Counted from the first letter of the stretch, positions 10,054-21,631 are shown. The stretch: 64,000 nucleotides of DNA from Falciphora oryzae (GCA_000733355.1 JNVV01000003.1:682001-746000); one strand, 5' to 3'. A program made the numbers and translations. Notes: generated by a model from the sequence alone, not told the origin.

Positions 10054-11544
10054 ATGAAGCTTAAGCTCGCATCCCTGGCAACACTGGCCCTCGCCAGCGC
10101 GGTGACAATCCCCCGGCGTCGCGACGCCGGCCCCGGTGATGCTACCTGTCCTAACGAGGGCTTTCCACCCCCAATCGCAGCCCATGCCGACATTTACACG
10201 ACCTGCGCCAACGCCAATTGGCCGCCGGCGGGCCCCGGAAACCCAGTGGGCTCGGTCCTAAAGCCCCAGATGCCCGACGCCGAGCTGCAGGCCGCGCTGG
10301 CCGAGGTTTCGGCCGAGAGCATCAAGGCCAACATCGCCAAGCTCGTCAGCTTCGGCACGCGCCACACCCTTTCCGAGCAGGGTAGCACAACCCGCGGCAT
10401 CGGCGCCGCGCGTGACTGGATAGCTTCCGAGTTCCGCCGCTTCGCCGAGCAGAGCGGCGGGCGCATGAAGGTCGAGGTCCCGGGTTACATCCAGCAGCCG
10501 CAGACGCGCGTGCCTGAGCCCGTCCTGATCAGCAACGTCCAGGCCACGCTCAAGGGGGCCTCGGATCCCGAGAGGTACTACGTGACGTTAGGACACTACG
10601 ACACCCGCGTCTCGGATCCGCTCAACTGGTGGGACGACGCACCGGGAGCGAACGATGATGCGTCCGGCGTGGCCGTCGCCATGGAGCTCGCGCGCATCAT
10701 GTCCAAGCGCGCGCACAAAGCGACCGTCGTCATCGCTGCCGTCGCGGGCGAGGAGCAGGGGCTGCTGGGGGCGCAGTTCATGGCGCAGACGTTCAAAAAC
10801 GCCAGCGTCAACGTCGAGGGCATGCTCAACGTCGACCTTGTTGGCAGCTCGACGGGCGCGCGGGGTGAGCGCGAGCCCAACACGATCCGTCTCTTCTGCC
10901 AGGGCCCGCCCCTGACCGAGTCGGCCGCCGACAGGGCCACGCGCCTGCAGATCGGGGGCGAGAACGACTCGCCCGCGCGCAACATGGGCCGCTTCATCAC
11001 CGAGGTGGCCGCCAACAGGTTCACCGACATGCGCGTGGCCATGATCTACCGCCTCGACAGGTTCCTGCGCGGCGGCGACCACAGGCCCTTCCTCGAGGCG
11101 GGCTACGCCGCGTCGGTGCGCTTTACCGAGCCCAACGAGAATTATGCGCACCAGCACCAGGACATACGCGTGGAGAACGGTGTGCAGTACGGCGACCTGG
11201 AGGAGTTCCTAGACTACGACTTTATCGCGCGCGTTGCCAAGGTTGACCTTGCCGCCATGTGGTCGCTCGCCAACGCACCCGGAAAGGTGCGTGACGTGAA
11301 GGTCGACACTTCGGCTCTCGGAAACGACAGCACCCTGTTCTGGACCGTCTCCGACTCCCCCGACCTGGCGGGCTACGAGATTGTGTGGAGGCCGACGGAC
11401 GCCCCGCTTTGGACTCACTCGCTGTTCGTGGGCAAGGTTGGCAGAGCGACGGTTCAGCTGTCCATCGACAATGTTATTTTTGGTGTCCGCTCCGTCGGCA
11501 CCAATGGCTACAAGAGCCCGGCCACCATTCCATTCCCCGGCTAG
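10054..11544 (+). CDS. Secreted M28-family zinc aminopeptidase with C-terminal Fn3-like domain
   Basis: Single exon, 496 residues. The start at 10054 begins a clean signal peptide (MKLKLASLATLALASA). The M28 co-catalytic zinc site is visible: H181 in LGHYD, D201/D202 in GANDDASG, E233-E234 in GEEQG (general base then ligand), D261 in NVDLVG and H343 in GGDHRPF. After about residue 410 the chain turns into a beta-rich segment (DLAGYEIVWR...) resembling a fibronectin type III domain, as in long-form fungal and bacterial M28 exopeptidases. Its expected role is extracellular release of N-terminal residues from peptides, working with endoproteases such as the pepsin-type enzyme at 59478. The frame is open upstream of the ATG, but the signal peptide fixes the start. 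Confidence 0.93.
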   Translation: MKLKLASLATLALASAVTIPRRRDAGPGDATCPNEGFPPPIAAHADIYTTCANANWPPAGPGNPVGSVLKPQMPDAELQAALAEVSAESIKANIAKLVSFGTRHTLSEQGSTTRGIGAARDWIASEFRRFAEQSGGRMKVEVPGYIQQPQTRVPEPVLISNVQATLKGASDPERYYVTLGHYDTRVSDPLNWWDDAPGANDDASGVAVAMELARIMSKRAHKATVVIAAVAGEEQGLLGAQFMAQTFKNASVNVEGMLNVDLVGSSTGARGEREPNTIRLFCQGPPLTESAADRATRLQIGGENDSPARNMGRFITEVAANRFTDMRVAMIYRLDRFLRGGDHRPFLEAGYAASVRFTEPNENYAHQHQDIRVENGVQYGDLEEFLDYDFIARVAKVDLAAMWSLANAPGKVRDVKVDTSALGNDSTLFWTVSDSPDLAGYEIVWRPTDAPLWTHSLFVGKVGRATVQLSIDNVIFGVRSVGTNGYKSPATIPFPG

Positions 11545-12066
11545 ACGTCCTCGCTAGGATAGCGCCCTACTAAAAGCTAGATCTGAATGCAGTGCGACAA
11601 TGTTCACCGGAGCTGTTCGATATTCGCAACAAATACGATAGCAATGCAGCACTATTGTGCGAGATCTTTTATCGTAGTTACTCGTTATTCTCCTCGTATC
11701 GCGGGTGTCTGCCTGCCTGCTGTTGTCTGCCGCCTAAATCTCCATCCACAGGCCGCTAACATCCTCGCTCCCCGCCGCGCCAGAGCCAATATCTACCTAT
11801 GCAAGCAGTGCAGACGGCCAAAACCAGGCAAATATTGACACTTCAATCCTCAGCCCACGGGCAGCAGCATTCAACTAGCAGACATGGCGGCGAGGACTTG
11901 ATAGATTCAGCTTTCGGGTACTGTTGCAGCACACCCTGTCGGAGCCCCCTAATTCGTGCGAGACCTCCCTAGGCCCTTCAAACTGCAGGCTCCCGCTTTC
12001 CTGCGCCGGGTAAGCATTTGCGAGGCATTGACACGGCAGTATTCACCGCCCAGCTCGAATCTGCCC
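11545..12066. other. Intergenic region between convergent genes
   Basis: 3' ends of the M28 peptidase and of the minus-strand secreted protein face each other here. The sequence is UTR-like and holds no gene. Confidence 0.45.
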
Positions 12067-12820
12067 CTAAGCCGTGGTGAGGCCGCCGGCGATGGCGTCC
12101 ACCAGGGGGATGAAGAACGCCCACTCGCCGTCGAGCGCGCCCTTGCCGCCCAGGTTCATGGAAAGCATCGTCCGCTCTGGGGTGCTGACAAAGTCGATCG
12201 GGCCGTCGGTGGCGACGGCGATGCCGCCCCGGTCGTCGCGCTTGGCGAAAACGCCGTTCCGGATGTTAAGCTTGCCAACCTCTGCGGAGAGAGAGAAAGA
12301 AGGCCCGGGTCAGTTGTTTTGGATTTATGGCAGGAGTGAAGGGCAAGTGAGGATGGAGGAGACGGGTCAAAGAAACGTACTGTCTTGGTTGAGGATGTAA
12401 TCGAGCTTCAAGAGGTCAAAGTTTCCGCCTCCGCCATTCCTAAAGGTCACAGTCATGCGGTACGCGACGGGCTCCAGAGGGAAGAATCCTGAAAAGGGCT
12501 CGACGGGCACGCGGCTCTGGACCGTCAAGAGCTGGCGGGCCTTGCTGTGCTGGTACTCGACCATGATGGCGCCGTTCTCCTGTGTTGCGAGTGTGAGTGT
12601 CAACACGAGGCTATAGTTGAGGACAGTCTGGGGAGAGCAAAGAACTCACGCCAGCAGGGTACACCAGGTGGATCGGCAGATCCCTCCCAAGGCCAAACGG
12701 CTCGCCAAAGGTTCCGTTCCTGACGACGGGATCGGCAAACTGCCTGGACTCGAGGCCGCCCATGGTCGAGGGCAGGGCAGCCACGCTCGCGGCGAGGAGG
12801 AGGATGTTGGAGAAGAACAT
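12067..12820 (-). CDS. Secreted protein of unknown function
   Basis: Three exons read on the minus strand: 12820-12650, 12579-12381 and 12281-12067, 194 residues. Donors are GTGAGT and GTACGT, acceptors ACACAG and CCGCAG, and phases agree at both junctions. The N-terminus (MFFSNILLLAASVAALPS) is a signal peptide. The mature part is beta-rich with a QSRVPVEPFSGFFPLEPVAYRMTV stretch and a glycine cluster (FRNGGGGNFDLL). It has very few cysteines. I do not recognise the family. The start was chosen because it begins the signal peptide and follows a pyrimidine-rich leader. Confidence 0.75.
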
Positions 12821-14119
12821 TTTGTCCGAGTTTGTCCACGGGGCAGGCAAAGATGGCGATGGGCTGGTGGAGGAAGAAAAAAAAAGGAAAAAAGGGAAAA
12901 ACCCTTGTGCAACCTCAAGAGGGCGTTACCCGTCTTTTATCGTGGGTGAGGCAAATAAGCAACTCCATCCCGCTCAACGTTTAAAAGCCTAATCTTGCCC
13001 TGCACCGGAGCCTCCTAAAGGAAGCGCAAGTTTGCGCGAGGCTCAAAGCGCAGGCGTGTGGGTATCGCGATGGGGAAGGCACCGACGGGAGCGGCAGTTC
13101 TAGCCATGCCAAGCCGCTGCGGAGGAGCGCGGGTGGGGAGCGGGGGCCAAGCGCTGGCAAAAAGACGGCGCACGCACCCGCACAACTTACGTCGTAAGCG
13201 AGACGGTCCGGGCCCCCGTGCCGATGGGGGCATGCTCACCGTCTTTGCATGTTCGGTAAATCTTGCCCGGGTAGGCCGCCGGCTGCAGGCCGGGCCCAGC
13301 CGGAAGCTTGACCAGCCAACCGTAAAATTGCTTTCGCCTCACCAAACCATACAGGAACGACTCGCGGATGGTAGCTTGTGTGTATGCATGCTTTCGATCG
13401 ATCGGATACCTAAAAGCTGGAAGGCCACGACTTCCCCTGGAGCTCGAATTAGAAAGCCCAACTAGAGGACGGAAACACTACTAAACCAGCGGAGAATTTA
13501 GCATGGAACAACTCCACTTACACAGAACAATCCAGGCAGTTAAAAAGACTTAGAAGTCGTATGTGTAGGCAGTATTATCAGTTACTAAATTTGGTCTAAA
13601 TTCTAGTTACCGTCTCGTAATGAGACACGTCAGACTGCGGGAATATGCATATAGCTGACAGCCAGCATCTCAATAGTCACATCGGTTGTCGGTCTCTTCT
13701 CCGGATAAGGGCAGAGACTCAGCACCTTGAGCTCCTCAGCCCAACGCCACCCCGAGTTTACCGTGCCGAAAGCAGGTGAACACGAAGGCTCAGCAAGCCA
13801 CACTACGGGAAGCGGCCTGGCCGTTGTACGGATTCTTCAGCGTCGAAATTTCGGAATTCTCAGCTCTCGTATTGCCAGCCATGAGAGGATGCCGACTCCA
13901 GCTTCAGCAGCTGGCATAGACGGAGCTTTCTTCGTGAAACGTCAGATAGTAGAAGATAAACAAAGTGCAGGGGAAAAAGCCGAGTATATAATAGGCTTGA
14001 AAATCCTCCTGGAAAAGTTGGAAAATCCCATTCATCAACCCTCAGCTCGCCTTCACTTGCATATTCTTTTGTGAAAATCAGTTGGACTTACAATCAATTA
14101 GACAAATAAGGTTGCAATA
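12821..14119. other. Divergent intergenic region
   Basis: 1.3 kb between two divergently transcribed secreted-protein genes. An A-rich leader lies at 12870-12900 for the minus gene and a TATA element at 13985 serves the plus gene. The 115-codon frame at 13727 looks random. No gene is supported. Confidence 0.5.
13985..13992 (+). promoter_or_regulatory. TATA box of the Cys-rich secreted protein
   Basis: TATATAAT lies 135 bases before the ATG at 14120. Confidence 0.55.
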
Positions 14120-14959
14120 ATGCGTTCTTACATCGCCTTCGTCCTCCCGGCTCTGGCCACAGTGGCGACCGCAAACGACTGCCACGCCAACAACTGCCTG
14201 CGAGCCGTACGGGCCACTCAGTTCCCCACGCGCCTCAACGACTGCGCTACTAACCTGGCCGTCACGGTGACACCCTCGGCCTCGACCGTCACCGTCACGG
14301 CCCACGTCACCACCACGGTGACTCCAGTCCTCCGCCGACGCGCCCTCCTGGACACAGATCTCCGCAACCCCAGACTCGCCGAGCGCGCTGCTCACCTCGA
14401 CACCGACCCGACGGTCCTCGTCAAGCGCAACACCAACACGCCCGTCCCGGCCTACGCCACGGCCTGCGCCGACTTCGCCGCCTACTCGAGCGCGTGCTAC
14501 TGCGCCGGCGCCACCCGCGCCACCGTCACGGCCGCGGCGCCTGTCACCACTACCGTCGTGACGGCCACGGCCACGGCGACTGCTACCCCTCACGTCTTCC
14601 AGGGCTGCCGCAACGTGCGCGCCAACGCCGGCACCTTCGAGGCCAACTTCAACCGCGGCTGGACCTATGTCATGGAGGGCGACTTCCCCTACAGCGACGA
14701 CGGCCTCGACGCGTGCTGCGACCTGTGCGTGTCCAAGGGCAACTGCCTCGTCTTCGGCATCCGCGTCCCCAGCAGCGGGCCCAAGGGCCGCGTCTGCGAG
14801 ATGTTCCTCGGCACCGACGGCGAGAACCTGCCTAATGTGAGCCCTGCTTGTCCCTTCGGCGCCGTCAACGGCCAGGTGTTTGGGTATGGCCACTCGCTCG
14901 ACCACATCGCCCAGGGCCCTTGCTTTGGCATGCCGCCCCAGAATGAGTGGGTGAACTAG
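14120..14959 (+). CDS. Secreted cysteine-rich protein with apple/PAN-like C-terminal module
   Basis: Single exon, 279 residues. The N-terminus has a signal peptide (MRSYIAFVLPALATVATA) followed by DCHANNCLRAV, a pattern common at the mature N-terminus of many fungal secreted proteins. Residues about 45-75 and 130-155 are Thr/Val/Ala-rich linkers (TVTVTAHVTTTVT, VVTATATATAT), likely O-glycosylated. The last ~120 residues carry a Cys pattern with CCDLCVSKGNCLVFGI and WTYVMEGDF that resembles PAN/apple-type carbohydrate- or protein-binding modules. A basic pair (RRR) near residue 73 and LVKR near 102 could be protease sites. I infer a wall-associated or extracellular adhesion-type role with low certainty. 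Confidence 0.75.
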   Translation: MRSYIAFVLPALATVATANDCHANNCLRAVRATQFPTRLNDCATNLAVTVTPSASTVTVTAHVTTTVTPVLRRRALLDTDLRNPRLAERAAHLDTDPTVLVKRNTNTPVPAYATACADFAAYSSACYCAGATRATVTAAAPVTTTVVTATATATATPHVFQGCRNVRANAGTFEANFNRGWTYVMEGDFPYSDDGLDACCDLCVSKGNCLVFGIRVPSSGPKGRVCEMFLGTDGENLPNVSPACPFGAVNGQVFGYGHSLDHIAQGPCFGMPPQNEWVN

Positions 14960-15098
14960 GGGCACTGTAGGCCTTGCCTATCTCGGGGCGCACCTACGGC
15001 GGTATCGGCTGGTTGTGTAATGAGATTCTTGGGACTGAAGGCTTGGGAGAAAGGGGCTTTGCCTTTGCAAATGGGAGGTGCAAACATGGCGTGGTAAC

Positions 15099-15119
15099 TT
15101 TTTTTTTTTTTTTTTTTTT
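15099..15119. repeat. Poly-T tract (21 nt)
   Basis: Uninterrupted T run between a secreted-protein gene and the monooxygenase promoter. No flanking TIRs are seen. Confidence 0.9.
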
Positions 15120-15741
15120 CCCTCAGGGCTGTAGTTTTTCCCGGCGCGGCACTGTACCTGAAGCTTGTCGTATCGAACCAATCGAACCTGCTCCTGCCTG
15201 CCGGTTTCCGTTTGCTGTGATAACTTGTTGATTTTCTTCAATGAATTGTGGACATTCTCGGCCGTTATTGCGTGGCCTCGGGGAATTCGGGGATAAGGAT
15301 TGGGGCCAGGAGCTGATTCCCGAGCGTCTTGTTTGACCACTGTCCGCGCTCATAGACGTCTCGTCGGTCGCATTCGTCGCATCGCCTGGTTGACCCGAGT
15401 GTCCGACAACGAAAACCGTTGCGTCATCAGGGGCCTCTATCGGTTCAATCTGGGTGGCGCTAGGGGATACCGCACCCTCCTAGCTGGCTACGGGCGATGC
15501 CTAGCGGATGGCCAACGCGGTCAACCTCAAGTCTGGCATGAGACCGATCGCTTTCGCCAGTTGATGTCGCGGCCACAGTCATGAGTCATTGTTCCAATGG
15601 CATCGGATTGTCAGCGCGGACCCAGGGTTGACCCGGCAGACTTGCCGCGTTGCACCGCTCGGAGGAAGACGGGCCCAGTTAGTGAGCCCCGGGTGGATTC
15701 ACCGATTCGGCCGAGACCAGGGGCCGATCGATCCCCAAGGG

Positions 15742-15747
15742 TATATA
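15742..15747 (+). promoter_or_regulatory. Candidate TATA box of the FAD monooxygenase
   Basis: GTATATACC sits 265 bases upstream of the ATG, so the leader would be long. Moderate support only. Confidence 0.35.
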
Positions 15748-16006
15748 CCACAACATTTCTCTTGGCATTTGAAAGTACCATCCGAAGATATAAACAACAT
15801 GAACGGCCTCTAGTTATGGTTGCGGACTCGTTTCATCAATCCAGCATCTCAAGCAGATCATCGGATCCCCTTCAACACGGGAGATCGTCACTCTTCACAC
15901 ACTAGCCCCTTAATCTTCATCCACTTACTCCTCCCTCACGGTAAAATCCGGAGACAAACACAAACACTCCCATAAACGGCAAACAACCATTCACCGCCCC
16001 CTCGTC

Positions 16007-17326
16007 ATGGCTTCGCTTCGGGTCCTCATCGTCGGCGGAGGAGTCGGCGGACTCGGGCTCGCCTACTGGCTTGGGCGCCTTGGCCATTCCGTTACGGTGG
16101 TGGAACGCTTTCCCGAGCTCCGTGCCAAGGGCCAGCAGATCGACCTGCGTGGGCAAGGAGTCACCGTCGTACGCCGCATGGGGCTCTTGGAAACCATCAA
16201 GGCAGCACGTGTGCCGGAGCAGGGCGTCAAACTCGTCGATAACGACGGTCGAACACGTGCCTTTTTCGGCTTTACCGATACCGGCGGCAAGGGGAGACAG
16301 GGCTTCACATCCGACTATGAGATCATGCGGGGCGACCTCTGCCGCATCCTCTACGACGCCGCCCGGCAGAGCGACAACGTCAAGTTCGTCTTCGGCACCA
16401 CCGTGGAGGGCCTGGACCAGGACGAGCACACCGACAGCCCCGTGACGGCCCGCTTCTCGAACGGCACCTCGGAGCAGTACGACCTCGTCGTCGGGGCTGA
16501 TGGACAGGGATCACGGACGAGGCGCCAGCTTCTGGGCCTCAAGAAGGGCGAGCCGGACCTGACGGTACGGTCCTACGGCGTCTATGCCGGCTTCTTCGCC
16601 GTGGCGAGCTCGCCGTCAGACAGACAGCTGGCGACGGCACACCTGGCGCCCGAGCGCCGCGTCATGATGACGCGCGTCGACAACCCGCGCACCACGCAGG
16701 CCTACCTCATGGTGCACGGGGAGAACCCGCGCGCGCCCGAGCTCGCCGCCGCCATCGCGCGCCGCGACGTCGAGGCCCAGCGGCGCCTGTTCGCCCACAT
16801 TTTTGAGGGGGCCGGCTGGGAGAGCGAGCGGCTCGTGGGCGCGCTGCGTGACAGGCTGCCCGAGGCCGACGACTTTTACGCCACCGACGTGTGCAACGTC
16901 AAGGGGCGGTCCTGGACCAAGGGCCGCATCACGCTGCTTGGCGATGCCGGATACAGCGCCGCGACACTTTCTGGTTTCGGCACCTCGGGGGCTCTTATCG
17001 GCGCCTACGTCCTCGCGGGCGAGCTTGCGCGCCATACAAAGACCCCGTCTGCTGCCAACGGCGGCGGAGAGGGTCGCGTCGACGTCGCGGGCGCGCTGAA
17101 GACGTATGACGACAAGCTTCGGCCGCTGATAGACGTCGCTCAGGACATTCCGGACTGGGTCTTCAAGTGCGCCCTGCAGAAGAGCTCATGGACAATAACC
17201 TTGACCTATTGGATTGCTGGGATGTTCGCTTTCCTCCGGCTCGACAAGCTCCTGCGGATGATGGGCTCGGATGACAAGGCGTGGGATCTCCCTCATTATC
17301 CGGAGCTGGAAAATCTGAAGGCGTAG
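16007..17326 (+). CDS. FAD-dependent monooxygenase (aromatic-ring hydroxylase/TetX type)
   Basis: Single exon, 439 residues. The N-terminal Rossmann dinucleotide-binding motif is GGGVGGLG with the acidic residue of VVERF ending beta-2 (FAD ribose). The second FAD contact appears as GADGQGSRTRR, and the third as LLGDAGYSAATLSGFGTSGALIGAYVLAGEL. This order matches PF01494-type class A flavoprotein monooxygenases of the TetX/salicylate-hydroxylase-like branch, which use NADPH and O2 to hydroxylate small aromatic or polyketide-like substrates. There is no signal peptide, so it is probably cytosolic. No biosynthetic backbone gene lies next to it, so it may be a stand-alone detoxification or catabolic enzyme. 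Confidence 0.92.
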   Translation: MASLRVLIVGGGVGGLGLAYWLGRLGHSVTVVERFPELRAKGQQIDLRGQGVTVVRRMGLLETIKAARVPEQGVKLVDNDGRTRAFFGFTDTGGKGRQGFTSDYEIMRGDLCRILYDAARQSDNVKFVFGTTVEGLDQDEHTDSPVTARFSNGTSEQYDLVVGADGQGSRTRRQLLGLKKGEPDLTVRSYGVYAGFFAVASSPSDRQLATAHLAPERRVMMTRVDNPRTTQAYLMVHGENPRAPELAAAIARRDVEAQRRLFAHIFEGAGWESERLVGALRDRLPEADDFYATDVCNVKGRSWTKGRITLLGDAGYSAATLSGFGTSGALIGAYVLAGELARHTKTPSAANGGGEGRVDVAGALKTYDDKLRPLIDVAQDIPDWVFKCALQKSSWTITLTYWIAGMFAFLRLDKLLRMMGSDDKAWDLPHYPELENLKA

Positions 17327-18539
17327 GGAAAGGCGGGCATGTAGACTTACTGTTGCATTGATCGGGCGCACATATATTTGCTTTGTGTTTGTTTGTATAG
17401 TATGCATCTTCACTCTTGCGTGTAATATCTGAGCCAGCGGTCTCCCTATTGATAGAAGTTCTCGTTCCTCTGTTGTTTGATTTGTGCTTGACTGTGTGTT
17501 TTTGGGAGGATATCTTAGTTGCTAGAATATAACAAATAACAAAGGCAGCCTGACGCCACACATCAAATTGTTGTTCGTATCCAGCTCGGGTTTGGCGTGG
17601 GCTATGACAGCCACCTGCTGGCCGAGATTGGATCAATTATTTGACTCGACGCCCGCGTTGTGGCCGTGCCGTCCTGTCTAATTTAGTTCGGTGCTGATGT
17701 CCAGTAGCTGCCACGGAAGCAGCCTTGCCGGGCCTCCTCCAACTTGACCCCTGACCGACGAGAGTGTCAGCTCCCTGTAGGCTTTGATCGCAGCGTCTGA
17801 CGTATTCAACCCTAGCCGTCTTTTCCAGACTCTAGGCGGCCTCCACCCTCCGCTGATGCGACCTGAGTGTGGAGCGAGTTGATTGCTCCAGTGGCGCGGG
17901 GCGTAGGGGCCAGGGCGGCTCAGCCGCAGCAGTAGGGGCCGGTAGTTCGTCTTTGGGCGGGTGGCACGTGGGCTAAAATAAAGCGTGCAACTCCACCACC
18001 AAAAGCAACTTTGTCTTGCACCATACAGAAGAAGCACGAAATAGCCTGCACACGTCCGAAAGCATGAAAAATTAAAATTTAAAACACGAATACCTAATTC
18101 GTTAGATACCATAATAATCGCAAAGTGGAAAATAGCTGCAAATTGTGATTTTTTGTTGTAAAAGTAGCCCCTTTTGATGGAGGTGCACGTGGTATAGAGG
18201 CGCACGTTTTATTCTAGCCCGCGTGGGTGGGTTCCGGTTACATGTGCCCTGATGCGTGCAGCCAGCCGCCAAAGCCAATGCATGCACGTCGGTCGGCAGC
18301 CAAAACAGCCAATGTCCCCCAGGGCAGAGGACAGACTCGAAACCTATCCTCCATCTCAGCTGAACTCTACCTCGAGGCCCGAATAGGACCCGACCTGCTC
18401 CAATTCACGACAATTCCCATTCTCCAACATCTCGAGCGCCACCCCCCTCCTCGGTCCAGTCGCTCGACTCGTTCGAAATAGGTAGACCCTGGCACACTCT
18501 CAACGAGACTCGGCGGCGATCGACTCCAGATTCCTCGCC
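17327..18539. other. Intergenic region with an AT-rich stretch
   Basis: 1.2 kb between the monooxygenase and the DUF7730 gene. The first 200 bases look like 3' UTR. About 18010-18200 is clearly AT-richer than its surroundings. I found no TIRs and no protein similarity. Confidence 0.45.
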
Positions 18540-19764
18540 ATGGCAATCCCCAGAAGACGGTGGCACTACCTGTTTCCGCAGGCGGCGATACGCCAGCTGC
18601 GCAAACTGTCAAGCTTCAAGGACCGCGCCAGAAACCGACGGACTGGGGCTCAGAGCGTGGATGCCAGCCCTGTCGATGCCGACCCGCAAGCTGCCCGAGC
18701 CGACCCGCCGCCCACAGCGCGGGGTGCCACCCAACAAGATCAGGCTAAAGAGGAGCGCGACGTCGTCCCCGCAGCGAAGACCAGCGACGAGCTCGAGTCC
18801 AAGGCGGACCCGCAACTGTCTTCCCTCTTCTTCTCCCGCCTCCCGCCCGAGATCCGCCGCCTGATCTACATCGAGGTCTTTCGCATTTACATGGCCGGTG
18901 GCCGCCGCATTCACGTTTCGAACGAGAACCACCTCAATACTATCCACTTTGCCCCCTGCATCCTCGACCACTCCCACCCGCAAGACCGTGTGGGCAGCAG
19001 CGGCGATGGAGGCGGCACCCGGGTCCAGCTTACCGTCTTGAACGCGAACGAACGCAACATCCTGACCGACGCCAACGCCCATGCCGACGGCGGACCGGAT
19101 CCGAACCTCTGGTGGTGGTGGCGCTGGTCGCTTCGCCTGCGCTGGGGCGATCATATGGACTGCGTCGCCCGTGCTGTCCGCCCCCGCCCCGGCTCGGGAG
19201 CGCGCCCAGCGGCCGCGGACGCGACGGCGCCTCTCAGGGCCATGTTCCTGACCTGCGGCAGAATGTGAGTCCCCCTTCCACGGTCTGCCATGTCGAACCA
19301 GAATAGAATGCCAGTCCGCAGCGGGGATTCGAGCTAACCCGCCCCTCTTCTGTTTTATCCCCAGGTACTCCGAATCCATCTCCACGCTGTTCGAGACAAC
19401 GGCGTTCCTGTTCAAGTCGTCCACCGACGCTGCTCGCTTCCTCGAGACATCGCCGCACCGATACACTCATCTAATCAGGTTCATCGAGTTCAACTTTATC
19501 TACGACAAGGATTGCCTATATCTTCACTCCATCGAGCCCCTGTATCCCCGCATCGCCTTTGCCGCCGCCAAAGAAACCCCTGTCGTCGGCATAGCTGTCT
19601 GGAACGGCCTTGTAGGCGCCCTCGCCTCTGCTGTGCCCGAGCTGTCCAGTCTCAAGGTCTTCATCGGCGCCAAGCCCACGGCGGACAAGGAGGCATTCCT
19701 CAAGGCCTTCGAGACAGTGGGCTGGAGACCCCGGAACCTGCAACTTCGATTCAGAGACGAGTGA
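18540..19764 (+). CDS. DUF7730-like protein of unknown function
   Basis: Two exons, 18540-19264 and 19365-19764, give 374 residues. The junction restores an ATG codon (AT|G), with a GTGAGT donor, a GCTAACCC branch site and a CCCAG acceptor. After a basic, Pro/Ala-rich N-terminal third, the chain reads LFFSRLPPEIRRLIYIEVFR, the signature start of the large ascomycete DUF7730 family. A later LRAMFLTCGRMY-SESISTLFETTAFLF segment matches the usual second half (helices with a leucine-rich rim). These proteins are often annotated F-box-like, and the biochemical role is unknown. A tryptophan run (LWWWWRWSLRLRWG) is unusual. There is no signal peptide. Confidence 0.78.
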
Positions 19765-20032
19765 TGAGCCTTGGTGTCGAAGTGCGTCTTGAAATTACCA
19801 AATCATCTCAGCCGTGGCCACACCTGTGGGAGTGAAAGGGAAATCATGACTACTGGGTATGCTATGCACACTATGTTACACTTAATGCTGATTATCACCT
19901 GCCTTCTCGAAGGTAGGGACTCGAGAAAAGCCCCCGCGATTTCCAGGTTAACCCTGACCCCTAACACCGTCCGTCGCAAATATCAGTCGAAACCTAACAA
20001 ACAATTCCATACCAGGTCCTCGATCAAACCTG

Positions 20033-21631
20033 TTAGACCATGTCCGCACCGGTCCCATTGCGACCGGGCCTCTCGCTTCCGCCAACATGAGGGGTATCCA
20101 CCGTACCAGGACTCACGCGGCCTTCGCTGTGTCTATACTGGCCGCCACCGTTCATGGCCCCGGCCGTCTGGGGAGGCGACGTCGCGGCCCACGTATCATC
20201 CGTCCGGTTCCTAGCAATCTCGTCGTCCAGGGACGACGACGTATGTTCGGCAAGCGCGGGCAATTTTCCTTCGCCGCCCATCTTGGCGCCTCGCCTCCGT
20301 CCCCAGCCTGCGCGGCGCGTCATGGTCCAACCCATGCCTACGGCATTGTCAGCGGGCATAAAGGCCTTGCGGCGGTGCAGCGGGATGTGGTTAATGCGCC
20401 AGTCCCAAATTGCGGCATACACGGTCCGGTAACTAGACAGGGCAAACATGGCACCGATGATGCCGCCGGCAACGATGTCGTACCTTTATGTCATGGAGTC
20501 AGCTTTAATTTGTCTTGATCATATGAACAATGGAGACACGAAGAGGGTAGGGGGAAAATTCAACTGGGCTTCTCGGGGTTTCAGACCCCGAGAATGGGCA
20601 TATGTCCGCTTTTGTTCGGCACAATGAAGGGTGGGAAGGGGAGAGACTGACCAGTTGTGGCTCTGATCGACAGTCAACGAGCCCCCAATCAGAGTAGCTC
20701 CCAGGATGGGCGCGTACGTAAGGGCCAGCTTCCACATGGATGGGTGGTAGTTGGAGAAGACCTTGAGCTTGGCGTTTAGGTAGAGATACAGGTAGACGAA
20801 GCCTGCGAATGACGCAGTAGTGTGGCCCGAAGGAAAAGACTCGAGACTGTTGAAGACTCCACCGAGGTCTCCTTTGCCGTCTCCGCGGCAGATCTCGTAG
20901 GTGTACATGATACCGCCGTACCCAGTCCCTTCGAGCCCCGTCTTGTTCCCGCCAGGCTGGCGGGCGAGCGATGGGTCCGGGTTGCAGACGGAGAGGAAGT
21001 TGGGCCGGAGGCCGCCGATGAGCCACTTGATGGTGACCTGGAATAGTGCGCTCGTGATGAGGCTGTAGAGGAGGCCCATGATAGCGTTGTTGAGGTCCCA
21101 GAAGGACCGGATGCGGATCTGGGCCAGCAGGAAAGTCGCGATGGGAACACCGGCCGCGAGGACGGTAGCGGCGTGGCTGGGGATGAACTGGTCCTGATAC
21201 GGGTACGCGAACTGCGGGTAGACGACATCCCCGGACCCCGGGCCGATGCTCCCGAAGACCGAGTCCGCGTTAGGGATAAACGTTATGGGGAAGCTTCGGT
21301 GGGCCGGTGGGTTCAGGCGGAAGACCTGCACGATGCCCGAATGGGACTCGAGTGTCAGCGCGCACGAGCCATGTGAGATGAGGTCTGAGAGTGTTTCGGG
21401 CGTGGTACTCACGACAAGGGACAGGGCGCCGAGGACGGCCATGGTGATCAGGTCCAGGAGAGTGATCCTCAGCCACTCTAGGAAGGTGGGTCGACGGCGC
21501 ATGCTGTAGGGCTCCGGGGGGGAGGTTTTTGTGGACTGGCTGCTCGCGCGCCGGCGAGACCACCGGTTGTGGGCGGGCAGGGTTGGGCCATCGTCGTCGC
21601 GTCGGCGACGGAGAAACGGTAGCCTAGCCAT
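20033..21631 (-). CDS. PAP2-family lipid phosphatase (diacylglycerol pyrophosphate/phosphatidate phosphatase type)
   Basis: Three exons on the minus strand: 21631-21413, 21325-20652 and 20483-20033, 447 residues. The phosphatase signature is present in order: KWLIGGLRP (KX6RP), FPSGHTTASF (PSGH) and TVDQSHNWYDIVAGG, the H-x3-D block that the 3' intron splits at the Trp codon. Splicing out 21326-21412 removes a poorly conserved insert and joins a TM segment to the conserved RLNPPAHRSFPITF motif. Six hydrophobic helices are visible and the C-terminal ~100 residues are polar and probably cytosolic. Homologues (Dpp1/Lpp1 class) dephosphorylate diacylglycerol pyrophosphate, phosphatidate and lysophosphatidate at vacuolar or Golgi membranes. 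The usual first residue of the third motif (SR) is replaced by S-L. Confidence 0.92.

Larger units (their letters stand above)
14960..16006. other. Intergenic region with T21 tract and TATA element
   Basis: Holds a run of 21 T at 15099-15119 after the secreted-protein gene, then about 0.9 kb with only short frames. A TATATA at 15742 precedes the FAD monooxygenase. Confidence 0.45.

Noticed and set aside
14078..14965. Minus-strand open frame of 295 codons
   Set aside because: Exact shadow of the Cys-rich secreted protein. Gly/Arg/Val-rich with no recognisable domain.
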